From Novosphingobium taihuense (lineage in GTDB: Bacteria > Pseudomonadota > Alphaproteobacteria > Sphingomonadales > Sphingomonadaceae): a DNA stretch of 64,000 nt. The DNA lies in NCBI RefSeq assembly GCF_007830315.1, contig NZ_VLKJ01000010.1, forward strand, positions 62,001 to 126,000. The letters run 5' to 3'. The notes below the pieces were generated by a model, which saw only the letters and a program-made list of their open reading frames with translations, did no database searches and had not been told where the DNA came from. Position numbers and translations under genes: made by a program. Each line of letters opens with the position of its first letter. Position 1 is the first letter of the stretch. Below, in pieces: positions 45,934 to 54,689 of this stretch.

Positions 45934-46814
45934 GCGGGACGGACGGTAACGTCCATGCGGAAGGTGCGGGTAGCGCCGGGATCAAGCAGGACCACGCCGG
46001 GCTTTTCGCGGAAATCGCCGGTGAAGCCTTCAGGGTCGGCGTAACCCTGCCACGGCTCGATGCAGATGTAGCGCGCGCCGGGGACCTGCCAGACGCCCAT
46101 CGACGTTGTGTCGGGGAAATGGAGGTCGAGGCAGGTGCCGCCATCGACACCATAAGTGAGCGATTTGCTCTCGAACACGTCCCAGATCAGCGCGTCATTC
46201 CGGAACAGCTCTTCGTTCAGCAATAACTCGCGTGAGTTGGCCGGACTCGGGCGAGAGTTAGGGGAGAGTTCGCCAGAGTTGGGGGTGAGTTGCCGTAGAG
46301 TTGGACTTTCGGCCTTTTCGAAGACAAGCTTATGATCTTGCTTGGGAAAACCGCCCGGAAGCGGCCAGGCGAAGGCCGGATGAAAGCCGAAGCTGAAGGG
46401 CAGCGGTTCATTGTTGGGATTTTGGATGCTGACTTCGGTGTGCAGCGTCATCGCCGCGATCCGGTAGGCAACCTCCAGCACGAAGCCGAACGGATAAACC
46501 GCTCGCGTCGCCGGGGAGTCTGTCAGACGGAAGCGTGCCTCGGCCGCCTCGACATGGACCGGCGCAAAGGCGCTTCGGCGCGCAAAGCCATGTTTCGGCA
46601 TGGAAAACTCGCGCCCGTCCAGCCGTAGCGTATCGCCCGAAAGCGCGCCGACGATCGGGAACAGGAACGGCGCGTGACCCGACCAGAAGGCCGGGTCCGC
46701 ATCCGTCATGTACTCAGCTCCCGTCGCATCGGTCAGCGACCAAAGCTCTGCGCCCAAAGGATTGATCCGGGCGGTCAGCCCCTCGCTGCCGATGGTGACG
46801 AGATCGTCGGTCAT
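45930..46814 (-). CDS. Aldose 1-epimerase family protein
   Basis: 294 residues with galactose-mutarotase beta-sandwich motifs: INPLGAELWSLTD, MPKHGFARRSAF, LPFSFGFHPAFAWPLPGG with the catalytic His, and the C-terminal YICIEPWQGYADPEGF with the catalytic Glu. It interconverts alpha and beta anomers of a hexose. A short internal insert (about residues 160-185, SPTLRQLTPNSGELSPNSRP) is rich in a repeated S-P-N type sequence, encoded by near-repeats of an AGTT-GGG-GAGAGTT type unit at about 46220-46310. The start overlaps the pheT stop by four bases. Confidence 0.8.
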   Translation of the reverse strand: MTDDLVTIGSEGLTARINPLGAELWSLTDATGAEYMTDADPAFWSGHAPFLFPIVGALSGDTLRLDGREFSMPKHGFARRSAFAPVHVEAAEARFRLTDSPATRAVYPFGFVLEVAYRIAAMTLHTEVSIQNPNNEPLPFSFGFHPAFAWPLPGGFPKQDHKLVFEKAESPTLRQLTPNSGELSPNSRPSPANSRELLLNEELFRNDALIWDVFESKSLTYGVDGGTCLDLHFPDTTSMGVWQVPGARYICIEPWQGYADPEGFTGDFREKPGVVLLDPGATRTFRMDVTVRPA

Positions 46815-49201
46815 CCGCGCAGAACACCGCCAAGCTTGGCAGCAGCAGCCACCACCTTGTCAGAAATCGCCTTGAGCGTTGCCTCGTCGAACGACTTCTC
46901 GAGCGGCTGAAGCGTGACTTCGATGGCGAGGCTCTTCTGGCCTTCGGGCACGCCCTGCCCCCGGAAGTCGTCAAAAACCCGAGCCGAAACAATCGCCTGC
47001 TTGTCCGCACCCCTGACGGCACGGAGCAGATCGCCCGCCGGAACCGCAGCACCGACAAGGAACGCGAAGTCGCGGGTGACGGCCTGCAGCGCGGGCGGCG
47101 CGAAGTGCGCGCGGGCGAACTGGCCCGGCCCCTTGCGCGGCGGGATGCGGTCAAGGAACAGCTCGACCACGGCCACCGGACCATCGAGGTCGAAGGCCTT
47201 GGCAGTCGCCGGATGCAACATGCCGAAGCGTGCCAGCACCTGCTTGGGCCCGAGGCGGAGCGTGGCGGACTGGCCGGGGTGGAACTGGGCGCCAGCCTCA
47301 CCCATGACCAACAGGTTATCGACCGGCGCGCCAGCTTCGGCGAGCAAAGCCAGCGCCTCGGCCTTGGCGTCAAAGGCGTCGAAGGGCTTGGCCTTTCCGG
47401 TCGCCCAGCCGCGCGAGACGGATTCGCCTGCAAGAACAACCGCAAGGCTCAGCTTCTCGTCGCTCGCGCCGCCCTCGCCACGCAGGTAGCGGCGACCGAT
47501 CTCGAACACGCGCACCGATGTAGCCCCACGGTGGAGATTGCGCTGCGCCGCAGAGAGCAGGCCCGGCAGCAGCGATGGCCGCATGACCTTGAGATCTTCG
47601 GAAATCGGGTTGGCAAGGCTCCACAGCGCTTCGCCATCGGCAAAGTGCGCGGCCTCCTTCTCGGGCAGGAACGACCACGTCACCGCTTCGTGCAAACCCC
47701 GCGAAGCCGCGGCACGGCGCACACGGCGCTCAAGCGACTGCACCGCAGTTGCTGTCGGCTTGGCCACGCCATCTGCGCGCGGCAGCGGAGTAGAGGGCAC
47801 GGCGTCGAGGCCATGAACGCGGATCACTTCCTCGACGATGTCGGGCGCGCCGTCCACGTCAGGGCGCCAGGTCGGCACGGTCACGGTCCAGTCGTCGGCC
47901 ACGTCGAAGCCGAGCGCGGTCAGAATGCGCTTCTGTTCACCGTTGCCGACGTCGATGCCGCCGAGGCTTCCGGCCAGCGCCGGATCATAGGCGACAGTCT
48001 TGCGCGCCAGCGGCGGTTGCCCTGCGCGGATCACTTCGCTCGCCTCGCCCCCGCAGATCTCGAGGATCAGCTTGGTCAGCAGGTCCAGCCCGGTATCGAG
48101 GAACGCCGGATCGACGCCGCGCTCGAACCGCCCGCGCGCATCCGAGGTCAGCGAGAGCGCCTGGCCCGTGCGGGCAATCGAAGCGGGATCGAAGTAAGCA
48201 ACTTCAAGCAGGACGTCGGTCGTCTCGTCCGAACAGCCCGAATGCTCGCCGCCCATGATCCCGGCGATGTCGTGCACGCCGGCATCATCGGCAATCACCG
48301 TCATCCACGGCTGCAGCGCATATTCCTTGCCGTTGAGCGCCAGACAGGTCTCGCCCTCACGCGCCTTGCGGGCAACCACGGCACCTGAAAGCTTGGCCAT
48401 GTCATAGGCGTGGGCCGGGCGGCCATAGCCCAGCATCACGTAGTTGGTGATGTCTACCAGCGCCGAGATCGGGCGCTGGCCCGCGCTCTTGAGGTAGTCC
48501 TGCAGCCACTTGGGACTGGGGCCATTCTTCACAGCCCGGATGACGCGGCCGTAGAAGGCGGGACAACCTTCCGGATCGTCGGTGCGCACTTCGACCGGGC
48601 AGGGGAAGCTGCCAGCGACCGGCGCGGCGTCGATCGGCTTGAGCACGCCAAGGCCCGCTGCCGCCAGATCGCGGGCGATGCCGTGAACGCCCATGCAGTC
48701 TGGCCGGTTGGGCGTGATCGCCACGTCGAACACCGGATCGGAGCCGAGGTAATCGGCGAAAGTCGTGCCCAGCGGCGCATCATCGGGCAGTTCGATGATG
48801 CCGTCATGCTCTTCGCCAAGGCCAAGCTCGCGCGTCGAGCACATCATGCCGTTGGATTCGACGCCACGGATCGCCGATTTGCGCAGTTCCATGCCATTGG
48901 CCGGAACCACGGCGCCGGGAAGGCCGAGCACGCCGACCAGCCCCGCACGCGCATTGGGCGCGCCACAGACGACCTGAAGCGGCGAACCGTCCCCCAGATC
49001 GACCGAAAGCACCTGCAGCTTGTCTGCCTGTGGGTGCTTTTCCGCCGTCAACACGCGGGCGACGCGGAAGCTCTTGAGCGCGGCCGAGGCATCTTCGACG
49101 CCTTCGATCTCCAGGCCCAGCGAGGTCAGCTTTTCGGCGATGGTGCGGGCGTCGGCCTTGGTATCGAGGACCGACTTCAACCACGAGAGCGAGAACTTCA
49201 C
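46811..49201 (-). CDS. pheT: Phenylalanyl-tRNA synthetase beta subunit
   Basis: Charges tRNA-Phe together with PheS. 796 residues from the GTG at 49201, which overlaps the pheS TGA. N-terminal [13 protein letters not shown] start, EMAP/tRNA-binding domain (about 38-150; [22 protein letters not shown]), B3/4 editing domain (about 200-375), B5, catalytic-like domain and the ferredoxin-fold anticodon-binding domain at the C-terminus ([20 protein letters not shown]). Full length for the family. The epimerase gene downstream overlaps by four bases. Confidence 0.96.
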   Translation of the reverse strand: MKFSLSWLKSVLDTKADARTIAEKLTSLGLEIEGVEDASAALKSFRVARVLTAEKHPQADKLQVLSVDLGDGSPLQVVCGAPNARAGLVGVLGLPGAVVPANGMELRKSAIRGVESNGMMCSTRELGLGEEHDGIIELPDDAPLGTTFADYLGSDPVFDVAITPNRPDCMGVHGIARDLAAAGLGVLKPIDAAPVAGSFPCPVEVRTDDPEGCPAFYGRVIRAVKNGPSPKWLQDYLKSAGQRPISALVDITNYVMLGYGRPAHAYDMAKLSGAVVARKAREGETCLALNGKEYALQPWMTVIADDAGVHDIAGIMGGEHSGCSDETTDVLLEVAYFDPASIARTGQALSLTSDARGRFERGVDPAFLDTGLDLLTKLILEICGGEASEVIRAGQPPLARKTVAYDPALAGSLGGIDVGNGEQKRILTALGFDVADDWTVTVPTWRPDVDGAPDIVEEVIRVHGLDAVPSTPLPRADGVAKPTATAVQSLERRVRRAAASRGLHEAVTWSFLPEKEAAHFADGEALWSLANPISEDLKVMRPSLLPGLLSAAQRNLHRGATSVRVFEIGRRYLRGEGGASDEKLSLAVVLAGESVSRGWATGKAKPFDAFDAKAEALALLAEAGAPVDNLLVMGEAGAQFHPGQSATLRLGPKQVLARFGMLHPATAKAFDLDGPVAVVELFLDRIPPRKGPGQFARAHFAPPALQAVTRDFAFLVGAAVPAGDLLRAVRGADKQAIVSARVFDDFRGQGVPEGQKSLAIEVTLQPLEKSFDEATLKAISDKVVAAAAKLGGVLRG

Positions 49202-50298
49202 GAACGTACTCCAACACCGCCGGAAAGGGTCGGCACGTCCAGCGCGCCGAAGCCGTAGTGGCCAAGCCACCGCACATCGCCATCAAAGAAGGCGCGCAGG
49301 TCATCCATGCCGTACTTCAGCATGGCGAGGCGATCGACGCCGGTGCCGAAGGCAAAGCCCTGCCATTCATCGGGATCGAGACCGCCGAATTCGATGACCT
49401 TGCGGTTGACCATGCCGGAGCCCAGCACTTCCATCCAGCCGCCGTTCTCGGCATCGCCGCTGCCGCCGACGACGCGCTTGCCGTTGATAAGGGTGTAGCC
49501 GACGTCGACTTCCACCGATGGCTCGGTGAAGGGGAAGTAGCTGGGGCGCAGGCGCAGGACGATGTCGTCACGCTCGAAGAAGGCCTTGAGGAAGGTCTCC
49601 AGCGTCCACTTGAGGTGGCCGAGGTGGATGCCCTTGTCGATCACCAGACCTTCGATCTGGTGGAACATCGGCGTGTGCGTCGCGTCCGAGTCAGAGCGAT
49701 AGACGCGGCCCGGCGCGATGATCCGCAAGGGCGCGCCCTGCGAAATCATCGAGCGGATCTGCACCGGCGAGGTATGCGTGCGCAGCAGCATGTCTCGGCC
49801 TTCTGCATCCTTGTCGGGGAAGTAGAAGGTATCGTGCATCGCGCGCGCCGGATGGGTTTCGGGCATGTTGAGCGCGGTGAAGTTGTGCCAGTCGTCCTCG
49901 ATCTCGGGACCGCTGGCCACGGCAAAGCCCATGTCAGCGAAAATCTCGGCCAGCTCGTCCATCACTTGGCTGACCGGGTGAACCGAGCCCTTGGGCAGTT
50001 GTGGCGCAGGCAGTGAAAGGTCGACCGTCTCGGCGGCAAGGCGCGCTTCGAGCGCTGCGCTTTCCAGCGCGCCCTTGCGCTCTGTCAGCGCGAGAGTGAC
50101 CGATTCACGCGCGGCGTGGATCTTGGGGCCTTCGCTCTGGCGCTGTTCCGGGGTCATCCCGCCCAGCGACTTGAGCAGGGCGCTGACCCAGCCCTGCTTG
50201 CCGAGCGCGGAGACGCGGATCGCCTCCACGGCATCCGGCGTGCTGGCTTCCGCAATGGCCGAGAGCGTTTCGGCCTGCTGTTGATCGAGGTTTTCCAT
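49198..50298 (-). CDS. pheS: Phenylalanyl-tRNA synthetase alpha subunit
   Basis: 366 residues from the ATG at 50298. Helical N-terminal arm, then class II core: motif 2 in [11 protein letters not shown] and [36 protein letters not shown] segment ([16 protein letters not shown]), and motif 3 in [22 protein letters not shown]. Forms the catalytic subunit of the (alpha-beta)2 enzyme. It lies downstream of the AraC-family gene and the rpmI-rplT pair, all on the minus strand. Confidence 0.96.
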   Translation of the reverse strand: MENLDQQQAETLSAIAEASTPDAVEAIRVSALGKQGWVSALLKSLGGMTPEQRQSEGPKIHAARESVTLALTERKGALESAALEARLAAETVDLSLPAPQLPKGSVHPVSQVMDELAEIFADMGFAVASGPEIEDDWHNFTALNMPETHPARAMHDTFYFPDKDAEGRDMLLRTHTSPVQIRSMISQGAPLRIIAPGRVYRSDSDATHTPMFHQIEGLVIDKGIHLGHLKWTLETFLKAFFERDDIVLRLRPSYFPFTEPSVEVDVGYTLINGKRVVGGSGDAENGGWMEVLGSGMVNRKVIEFGGLDPDEWQGFAFGTGVDRLAMLKYGMDDLRAFFDGDVRWLGHYGFGALDVPTLSGGVGVRS

Positions 50299-50369
50299 GG
50301 GCGAAGCCGCTAGCCGCAAATGCGCCAGAAGCAAAGTGGGGACATCGCGCGCCGCGCGCTATCCTTGGG

Positions 50370-51269
50370 TCAGGGTGCTGGCGTGAAGGTCGGCATAGGC
50401 GCGTGCAGTGCCTGTACCGCGGCGCCGACAAACTCCTGCCTCGCCCGCATCACTTCCTGCAGGATCGGCTTGGGGCAATGGGCATACTCGCTGGGGCTCA
50501 TCCCCATGAAGCGGTGGAAGTCGCGGACGAACTGCGCCTGGTCGTGATAATGGCTGTCGATCGCGCCGATCCACCTGAGCGTCGGATCCAGCATGTATTG
50601 GACGAGGCTGCGCATGAAGCGTTGGCGGCGCAGCAGCAGGCGCGGCGGAAAGCCAAAGTGCTTTCGGCACTGCCTTTCGAGCGTGTGGGAAGGGAGGTGC
50701 GCAGCCTCGGCCATCTCGCACACGGTGCCCACGTCAGGATTGATCAGCGCGGCGTGGCAAGCAGCGATGCGGGGATCATCGGGCTGCGGGTCGTGCGCCA
50801 GCGCCCGCTCGAAAAAGCGGGTGATGTGAGCAAGTTCGGTCTGCTCGTCACGGACAGGGCCGAACACGTCGCGTGCCAGCGCCCGGAATGGCGCGAGAAA
50901 CGGCTCGCGGGCGACATCGTAGATGCGGTCGGCATGGAGGTTTGCCGGTTGCCGCACGAAGCGTGCCCAGCCCAGTGGCAGGAGCCCGATGCCCCAGATG
51001 CGCGTGGTGCCGGTGGTGAATTCAAGCGCGATGCTGGTCGGGCCGGTGGCATTGGCCTGCACGCCCTTGAACGGTGGCTGGCCGGGCAGTTGCGAATCGG
51101 GAAAGTCACCCTGATAGACGCGGATGTTGGCCCATTCGGGATGGAGGTGGTCGGTCACGCGGCCGCCGCCTGCCACTTCGATTTCGGTCAGGTAAAAGGT
51201 CGTGAAATAGCGCTGCAACGGCTCTGGCGGCCGATGGAATCGAACCCGGACTGTGCAGTCCCCGGTCAA
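50370..51269 (-). CDS. AraC-family transcriptional regulator
   Basis: 299 residues. The N-terminal about 180 residues are an AraC-type sensory domain of no recognised ligand; the C-terminal HTH spans about 185-280 (VCEMAEAAHLPSHTLERQCRKHFGFPP and IDSHYHDQAQFVRDFHRFMGMSPSEY). It sits between rplT and pheS and has no obvious target gene beside it. An unrelated regulator inserted in a block of translation genes suggests a local rearrangement. Confidence 0.87.
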   Translation of the reverse strand: MTGDCTVRVRFHRPPEPLQRYFTTFYLTEIEVAGGGRVTDHLHPEWANIRVYQGDFPDSQLPGQPPFKGVQANATGPTSIALEFTTGTTRIWGIGLLPLGWARFVRQPANLHADRIYDVAREPFLAPFRALARDVFGPVRDEQTELAHITRFFERALAHDPQPDDPRIAACHAALINPDVGTVCEMAEAAHLPSHTLERQCRKHFGFPPRLLLRRQRFMRSLVQYMLDPTLRWIGAIDSHYHDQAQFVRDFHRFMGMSPSEYAHCPKPILQEVMRARQEFVGAAVQALHAPMPTFTPAP

Positions 51270-51346
51270 GCTGTGTGCGCCCCTGTTTTACTTTAGTTAT
51301 GCGTTGTTCACCCGCACCCTGCCTCGCACTTGCGCGAATCGCAACG

Positions 51347-51380
51347 AAAAAGGGCGGCTCCCGAAGGAACCGCCCTTTTT
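51347..51380. terminator. Intrinsic terminator between rplT and the AraC-family gene
   Basis: GGGCGG pairs with CCGCCC, flanked on both sides by five A and five T, so it reads as hairpin plus T-run on both strands. It mainly ends rplT transcription (stop at 51405) on the minus strand. Confidence 0.85.
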
Positions 51381-51404
51381 GTCATGTTTGCCTTCTCGCG
51401 CCGG

Positions 51405-51767
51405 TCAGGCGGCGGGAAGCGCAGCCTTCGCCTGAGCGATGACGGCGGTGAAGATCGCACCTTCGTTCATCGCCAGATCGGCCATGGTCTTGCGGTCGAG
51501 TTCGATACCGGCAAGCTTGGTGCCGTGGATGAACTGCGAGTAGGTCAGGCCTTCGGCGCGGACAGCAGCGTTGATGCGCTGGATCCACAGGGCGCGGAAG
51601 GACCGCTTCTTAACCTTGCGGTCGCGATAGGCGTACTGGCCAGCCTTTTCGACGGCCTGACGGGCGACGCGGATGGTGTTCTTGCGACGGCCGCGATAGC
51701 CCTTCGCCTGATCCAGAATCCGCTTGTGCTTGGCTTTGGTGGTTACACCACGCTTGATACGGCTCAT
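51405..51767 (-). CDS. rplT: 50S ribosomal protein L20
   Basis: 120 residues of standard L20: [60 protein letters not shown]. Ribosome assembly protein that binds 23S rRNA. It is 13 bases downstream of rpmI. A strong terminator follows. Confidence 0.97.
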   Translation of the reverse strand: MSRIKRGVTTKAKHKRILDQAKGYRGRRKNTIRVARQAVEKAGQYAYRDRKVKKRSFRALWIQRINAAVRAEGLTYSQFIHGTKLAGIELDRKTMADLAMNEGAIFTAVIAQAKAALPAA

Positions 51768-51780
51768 AGTTCAGCGCTCC

Positions 51781-51984
51781 TCAGTTCAGCCCGTAGGGCG
51801 CCCACTTCTTGATCACCTTTGCATCTGCATCGGAGATCACGTCAGTGCCGCGGTTCTGGCGGATGTACTTGGCGTTGTGGCTGATCAGGCGGTGGCGCTT
51901 GCCGGCAACGCCGTGCTTCACCTTGCCGGTGGCGGTGAGCTTGAAGCGCTTCTTCACGCCGCTCTTCGTCTTCATCTTGGGCAT
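51781..51984 (-). CDS. rpmI: 50S ribosomal protein L35
   Basis: 67-residue basic protein from the ATG at 51984 ([14 protein letters not shown]), with AGGAG seven bases upstream. Full L35 length including [17 protein letters not shown]. infC, its usual upstream partner, is not present; the upstream gene is metA. The frame open further upstream is not part of the gene. Confidence 0.95.
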   Translation of the reverse strand: MPKMKTKSGVKKRFKLTATGKVKHGVAGKRHRLISHNAKYIRQNRGTDVISDADAKVIKKWAPYGLN

Positions 51985-52106
51985 TTTCGTCTCCTGAGTT
52001 CGACGCGTCCGATCTGCCTTGGCAGCCCTTGTGGCCAGGCCGATCATCGAATCCGTGTCGGTTGAAGGTGGGGCCGTTAGCGGCAAGCGCCGCGAAAGGC
52101 AAGCAG

Positions 52107-53015
52107 TTAGCCCTTGCCGATGTCGGCCAGATCATAAGGCGTGCTCTGATACGTCTCGTTGATCCAGTTTCCGTAGAGCAGGTGGCCGTGGCCGCGCCAG
52201 GTGTTGGCGGGCATGGCCTGCGGATCATCGCCGGGGAAGTAGTGACGGGGAAGGTAGTTGCCCTCATCCCGGGCGTATTCGCCAGCGAGGGTCAATGTGT
52301 CGTATTCGAGGTGGTTGAACATGTGCAGCGTGCGCGTGGCGGGATCGTCGATCAGGCACAGCCCGGTCTCGGCGCTGTCGGCCAGCACGGTCAGGCCGCG
52401 GCCCTCTGGCAGGTCCTCGCGCCGCACTTCGCTCCAGCGGGAAACGGGCACGTCGAACACATCGGGAAGCCCGCGCATCCATGGGCTGGCCGGTGCGTGG
52501 TTGACGTGGCGGAACACGCCCGAGGCCTTGGTGGGCAAGCCGTGCTTCTCGACGCCATGGAAGTGGTGCAGTGCTGCCATCGCACCCCAGCAGATCGAAA
52601 GCGTGCGGTGAGCATTGGTCTGCGACCAATCGAAGATGCGGCGCAACTCGTCCCAGTAGCCGACCTCGTCGAACGGGATCGTCTCGACCGGCGCACCGGT
52701 GACGATCAGGCCGTCATACTTCTCGGCGCGAACTTCCTCCCACGGGCGGTAGAACGAGGAGATGTGGCCCGCAGAGGTGTTCTTGCTGACGTGGTCCGAA
52801 ATGCGCACCAGTTCGAGTTCGACCTGCAGCGGCGTTGCGCCGAGCAGGCGGGCGATCTGGGTTTCGGTGGTGATCTTGTCGGGCATCAGGTTGAGCAGGG
52901 CGATCCGCATGGGGCGGATGTCCTGGCGCGCGGCCTCGGTCTCGCTCATCACGATGACGCCCTCGGCTTCGAGCGTCCTGCGGGCGGGGAGATTGTCGGC
53001 AATCCTGATCGGCAC
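52107..53015 (-). CDS. metA: Homoserine O-acyltransferase (MetA type), predicted acetyl-CoA user
   Basis: First committed step of methionine synthesis: acylates homoserine. 302 residues from the GTG at 53015 ([15 protein letters not shown]), which aligns with the family N-terminus. The nucleophile is Cys142 ([10 protein letters not shown]), with His in [10 protein letters not shown] and Glu following it. Residue 111 (GAPVET) is Glu; Gly111 is found in succinyl-using E. coli MetA and Glu111 in acetyl-using Bacillus enzymes, so acetyl-CoA is predicted. A SAM-I-like leader and a start-occluding hairpin lie upstream. Confidence 0.9.
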   Translation of the reverse strand: MPIRIADNLPARRTLEAEGVIVMSETEAARQDIRPMRIALLNLMPDKITTETQIARLLGATPLQVELELVRISDHVSKNTSAGHISSFYRPWEEVRAEKYDGLIVTGAPVETIPFDEVGYWDELRRIFDWSQTNAHRTLSICWGAMAALHHFHGVEKHGLPTKASGVFRHVNHAPASPWMRGLPDVFDVPVSRWSEVRREDLPEGRGLTVLADSAETGLCLIDDPATRTLHMFNHLEYDTLTLAGEYARDEGNYLPRHYFPGDDPQAMPANTWRGHGHLLYGNWINETYQSTPYDLADIGKG

Positions 53016-53022
53016 GGTCTTC

Positions 53023-53053
53023 GCGTCTTTCTTCAACCTGAGAGGGAAGACGC
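53023..53053 (-). promoter_or_regulatory. Candidate expression-platform hairpin just before metA
   Basis: On the minus strand GCGTCTT pairs with AAGACGC 7 bp around a 17-base loop, ending 7 bases before the GTG start codon. It covers the A/G-rich ribosome-binding segment (GAAGAAAG), so its formation would block translation start. It lies 38 bases downstream of the riboswitch-like element. Confidence 0.45.
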
Positions 53054-53090
53054 TGCAGCGGTGTCCGTGTCCGTTTGATTGCCGGATCGG

Positions 53091-53178
53091 CCACATCCCA
53101 TCTCCATTGCTGGATCAGGTACCACCTTGCCCGGATCGGCAGGTTGGCGTTGGAGCGTCACCCCAACTCTCGATGTAG
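53091..53178 (-). promoter_or_regulatory. Candidate SAM-I-like riboswitch aptamer upstream of metA (compact form)
   Basis: 88 bases on the minus strand fold as a four-way junction. P1: CTACATC with GATGTGG (53172-53178 and 53091-53097). P2: GTTGGGG-TGACG-CTCCAAC. P3: ACCTGCC-GATCC-GGGCAAGGT with a one-base bulge. P4: TCCA-GCAA-TGGA. Junction strings match SAM-I in order: ATC-GAGAG, CCAACC, CAAGGTG and ATCCAGCAA, GGAGAT. P2 is a plain hairpin without the usual kink-turn and pseudoknot, so it is shorter than standard SAM-I. The gene downstream is a SAM-pathway gene. No database search was possible. Confidence 0.55.
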
Positions 53179-53254
53179 GACGACAGATAGTGCGAGGAGG
53201 AAAGCTTTGCAACGGCGCGAAGGTGCATGAGGCCACTTGCTATTGCGATCCACT

Positions 53255-53276
53255 CTCATTATTAATGCGAGTCATT
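53255..53276. promoter_or_regulatory. Candidate Fur box upstream of bfd
   Basis: CTCATTATTAATGCGAGTCATT, about 34 bases before the bfd ATG, resembles the AT-rich GAGAATGATTCTCATT-style Fur sites of proteobacteria (CTCATT and GAGTCATT elements). The short distance to bfd fits repression under iron. Confidence 0.45.
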
Positions 53277-53309
53277 GGCAGGAAGCTTCTGCCAAGGAGA
53301 CGGGACGCA

Positions 53310-53486
53310 ATGTTCATCTGCATCTGCAATGCCATCCGCGAAAAGGACATCCGCGCCACGGCCCGCTGCCACGCCGGCAATGCCGAGGAAATCTATGGTC
53401 GCATGGGCTTCAAACCGCAGTGCCGCCAGTGCCTCGACGATGCCGAAGACGTTATCGCCGACGAACGCTCCTGCGCGCTGGCCTGA
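53310..53486 (+). CDS. bfd: Bacterioferritin-associated ferredoxin
   Basis: 58-residue [2Fe-2S] protein. Ligands: CICN near the N-terminus (Cys4/Cys6) and QCRQC (about Cys38 and Cys41). It reduces the heme of bacterioferritin to release stored iron. Start at the ATG at 53310 has AAGGAG 11 bases upstream. A Fur-like box precedes it and bfr follows on the same strand after 111 bp. Confidence 0.9.
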   Translation: MFICICNAIREKDIRATARCHAGNAEEIYGRMGFKPQCRQCLDDAEDVIADERSCALA

Positions 53487-53597
53487 AGCTTCACCCATCA
53501 TTGCAAAGTGTTGCGCCTCCGGTGCGAGTCGTTCGCGCTTTGTTGGCACTTCTGCCCGGCGTAACATGGCGCCATCAATCGTAATGGAGCCAGCGCC

Positions 53598-54077
53598 ATG
53601 AAGGGCGACGCCAAGGTCATCGAATTTCTCAACAAGGCCCTGCTCAACGAGCTGACCGCGATCAACCAGTACTGGCTGCACTACCGCCTGCTCGCCAACT
53701 GGGGCGTCAAGAAGCTCGCCGAGTACGAGCGCCACGAATCGATCGACGAGATGAAGCACGCCGACATGCTGGCGGACCGCATCCTGTTCCTCGATGGCCT
53801 GCCCAACTTCCAGGCGCTCGGCCGGTTGCGCGTCGGCGAATCGGTGGAGGAAATCCTCAAGGCCGACCTCGCACTGGAAATGGACGCGCTGCCCCTGCTG
53901 AAGGACGCCATCGCCCATTGCGAGAGCGTGCGCGATTTCGTCAGCCGCGACCTTTTCGCAAAAATCCTCGAGAGCGAGGAAGAGCATGTCGACGTGATCG
54001 AAAAGCAGTTCGACATGATCGAGCGGATGGGGCTGGCCAACTACATCCAGCTCAACAGCGAGGCGGCGGAAGCCTGA
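53598..54077 (+). CDS. bfr: Bacterioferritin
   Basis: 159 residues, four-helix ferritin. Ferroxidase ligands are in NELTAINQYWLHYRLL (Glu18) and YERHESIDEMKHADML (Glu47, Glu51, His54). The heme-binding Met52 is present (SIDEMKHAD), confirming the heme-containing type. The second half repeats the pattern (SEEEHVDVIEKQ). It stores iron; bfd upstream releases it. Translation start ATG at 53598. Confidence 0.96.
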   Translation: MKGDAKVIEFLNKALLNELTAINQYWLHYRLLANWGVKKLAEYERHESIDEMKHADMLADRILFLDGLPNFQALGRLRVGESVEEILKADLALEMDALPLLKDAIAHCESVRDFVSRDLFAKILESEEEHVDVIEKQFDMIERMGLANYIQLNSEAAEA

Positions 54078-54081
54078 TTGC

Positions 54082-54642
54082 TCAAGCGCTGCCGGTTTGC
54101 GCGACGAGGTGCGAGGGGTCGATCCCCTCGCCCTTCCAGGTCTGGAGCCAGCGACGGCCGGTGGGCGTGTTGAACAGGATTTCGCTCCGCCCCTTCGCAG
54201 CGTACCAGCCATGGCGGCGCATCTCGCCCTCCAACTGGCCTGCACCCCAGCCCGCATAGCCGAGCGCGACGAGATAGCGGCTTGGCCCGCGCCCCTCGGC
54301 AATCGCGCGCAGCACATCCATCGATGCGGACAGCTCGCACAGCGGATTGACCGTGACGCTGCCCTCGCCGCTCCAGTCGTTCGAATGGAGCACGAAGCCG
54401 CGCGCGGTTTCCACAGGGCCGCCGTTCAGCACCGGAACGTCGGGTGCGACGCCGGGGTCAATGCCGATGTCCTCGAGCAGCCCGTGCAGGGTGATGCCAT
54501 CGCGCACGTGACCGATGCCTATGCCGAGCGCACCTTGCTCGTCGTGCACGCACATCGCTACCACGGCATGGTCAAAACGCTCGTCACCCATGCCCGGCAT
54601 GGCGAGGAGCAGGCGTCCGGAAAGATACTCGGCTTCACTCAT
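54082..54642 (-). CDS. YqgE/AlgH family protein (UPF0301)
   Basis: 186 residues of the conserved UPF0301 family: YLSGRLLLAMPGMGDERFDHAVVAMC, VLNGGPVETARGFVLHS and ALGYAGWGAGQLEGEM. No enzymatic activity is established; AlgH was named for a genetic effect on alginate. Ends four bases after the bfr stop on the opposite strand (convergent). Confidence 0.9.
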   Translation of the reverse strand: MSEAEYLSGRLLLAMPGMGDERFDHAVVAMCVHDEQGALGIGIGHVRDGITLHGLLEDIGIDPGVAPDVPVLNGGPVETARGFVLHSNDWSGEGSVTVNPLCELSASMDVLRAIAEGRGPSRYLVALGYAGWGAGQLEGEMRRHGWYAAKGRSEILFNTPTGRRWLQTWKGEGIDPSHLVAQTGSA

Positions 54643-54689
54643 CCGTCACGAGATAGGGATGCCAGTGGCCGGTTGCCAGTGTCGCCCCC

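Noticed and set aside
52030..52106. Terminator for metA
   Set aside because: A short GCGGC-GCTT-GCCGC hairpin lies there but no T-run follows.
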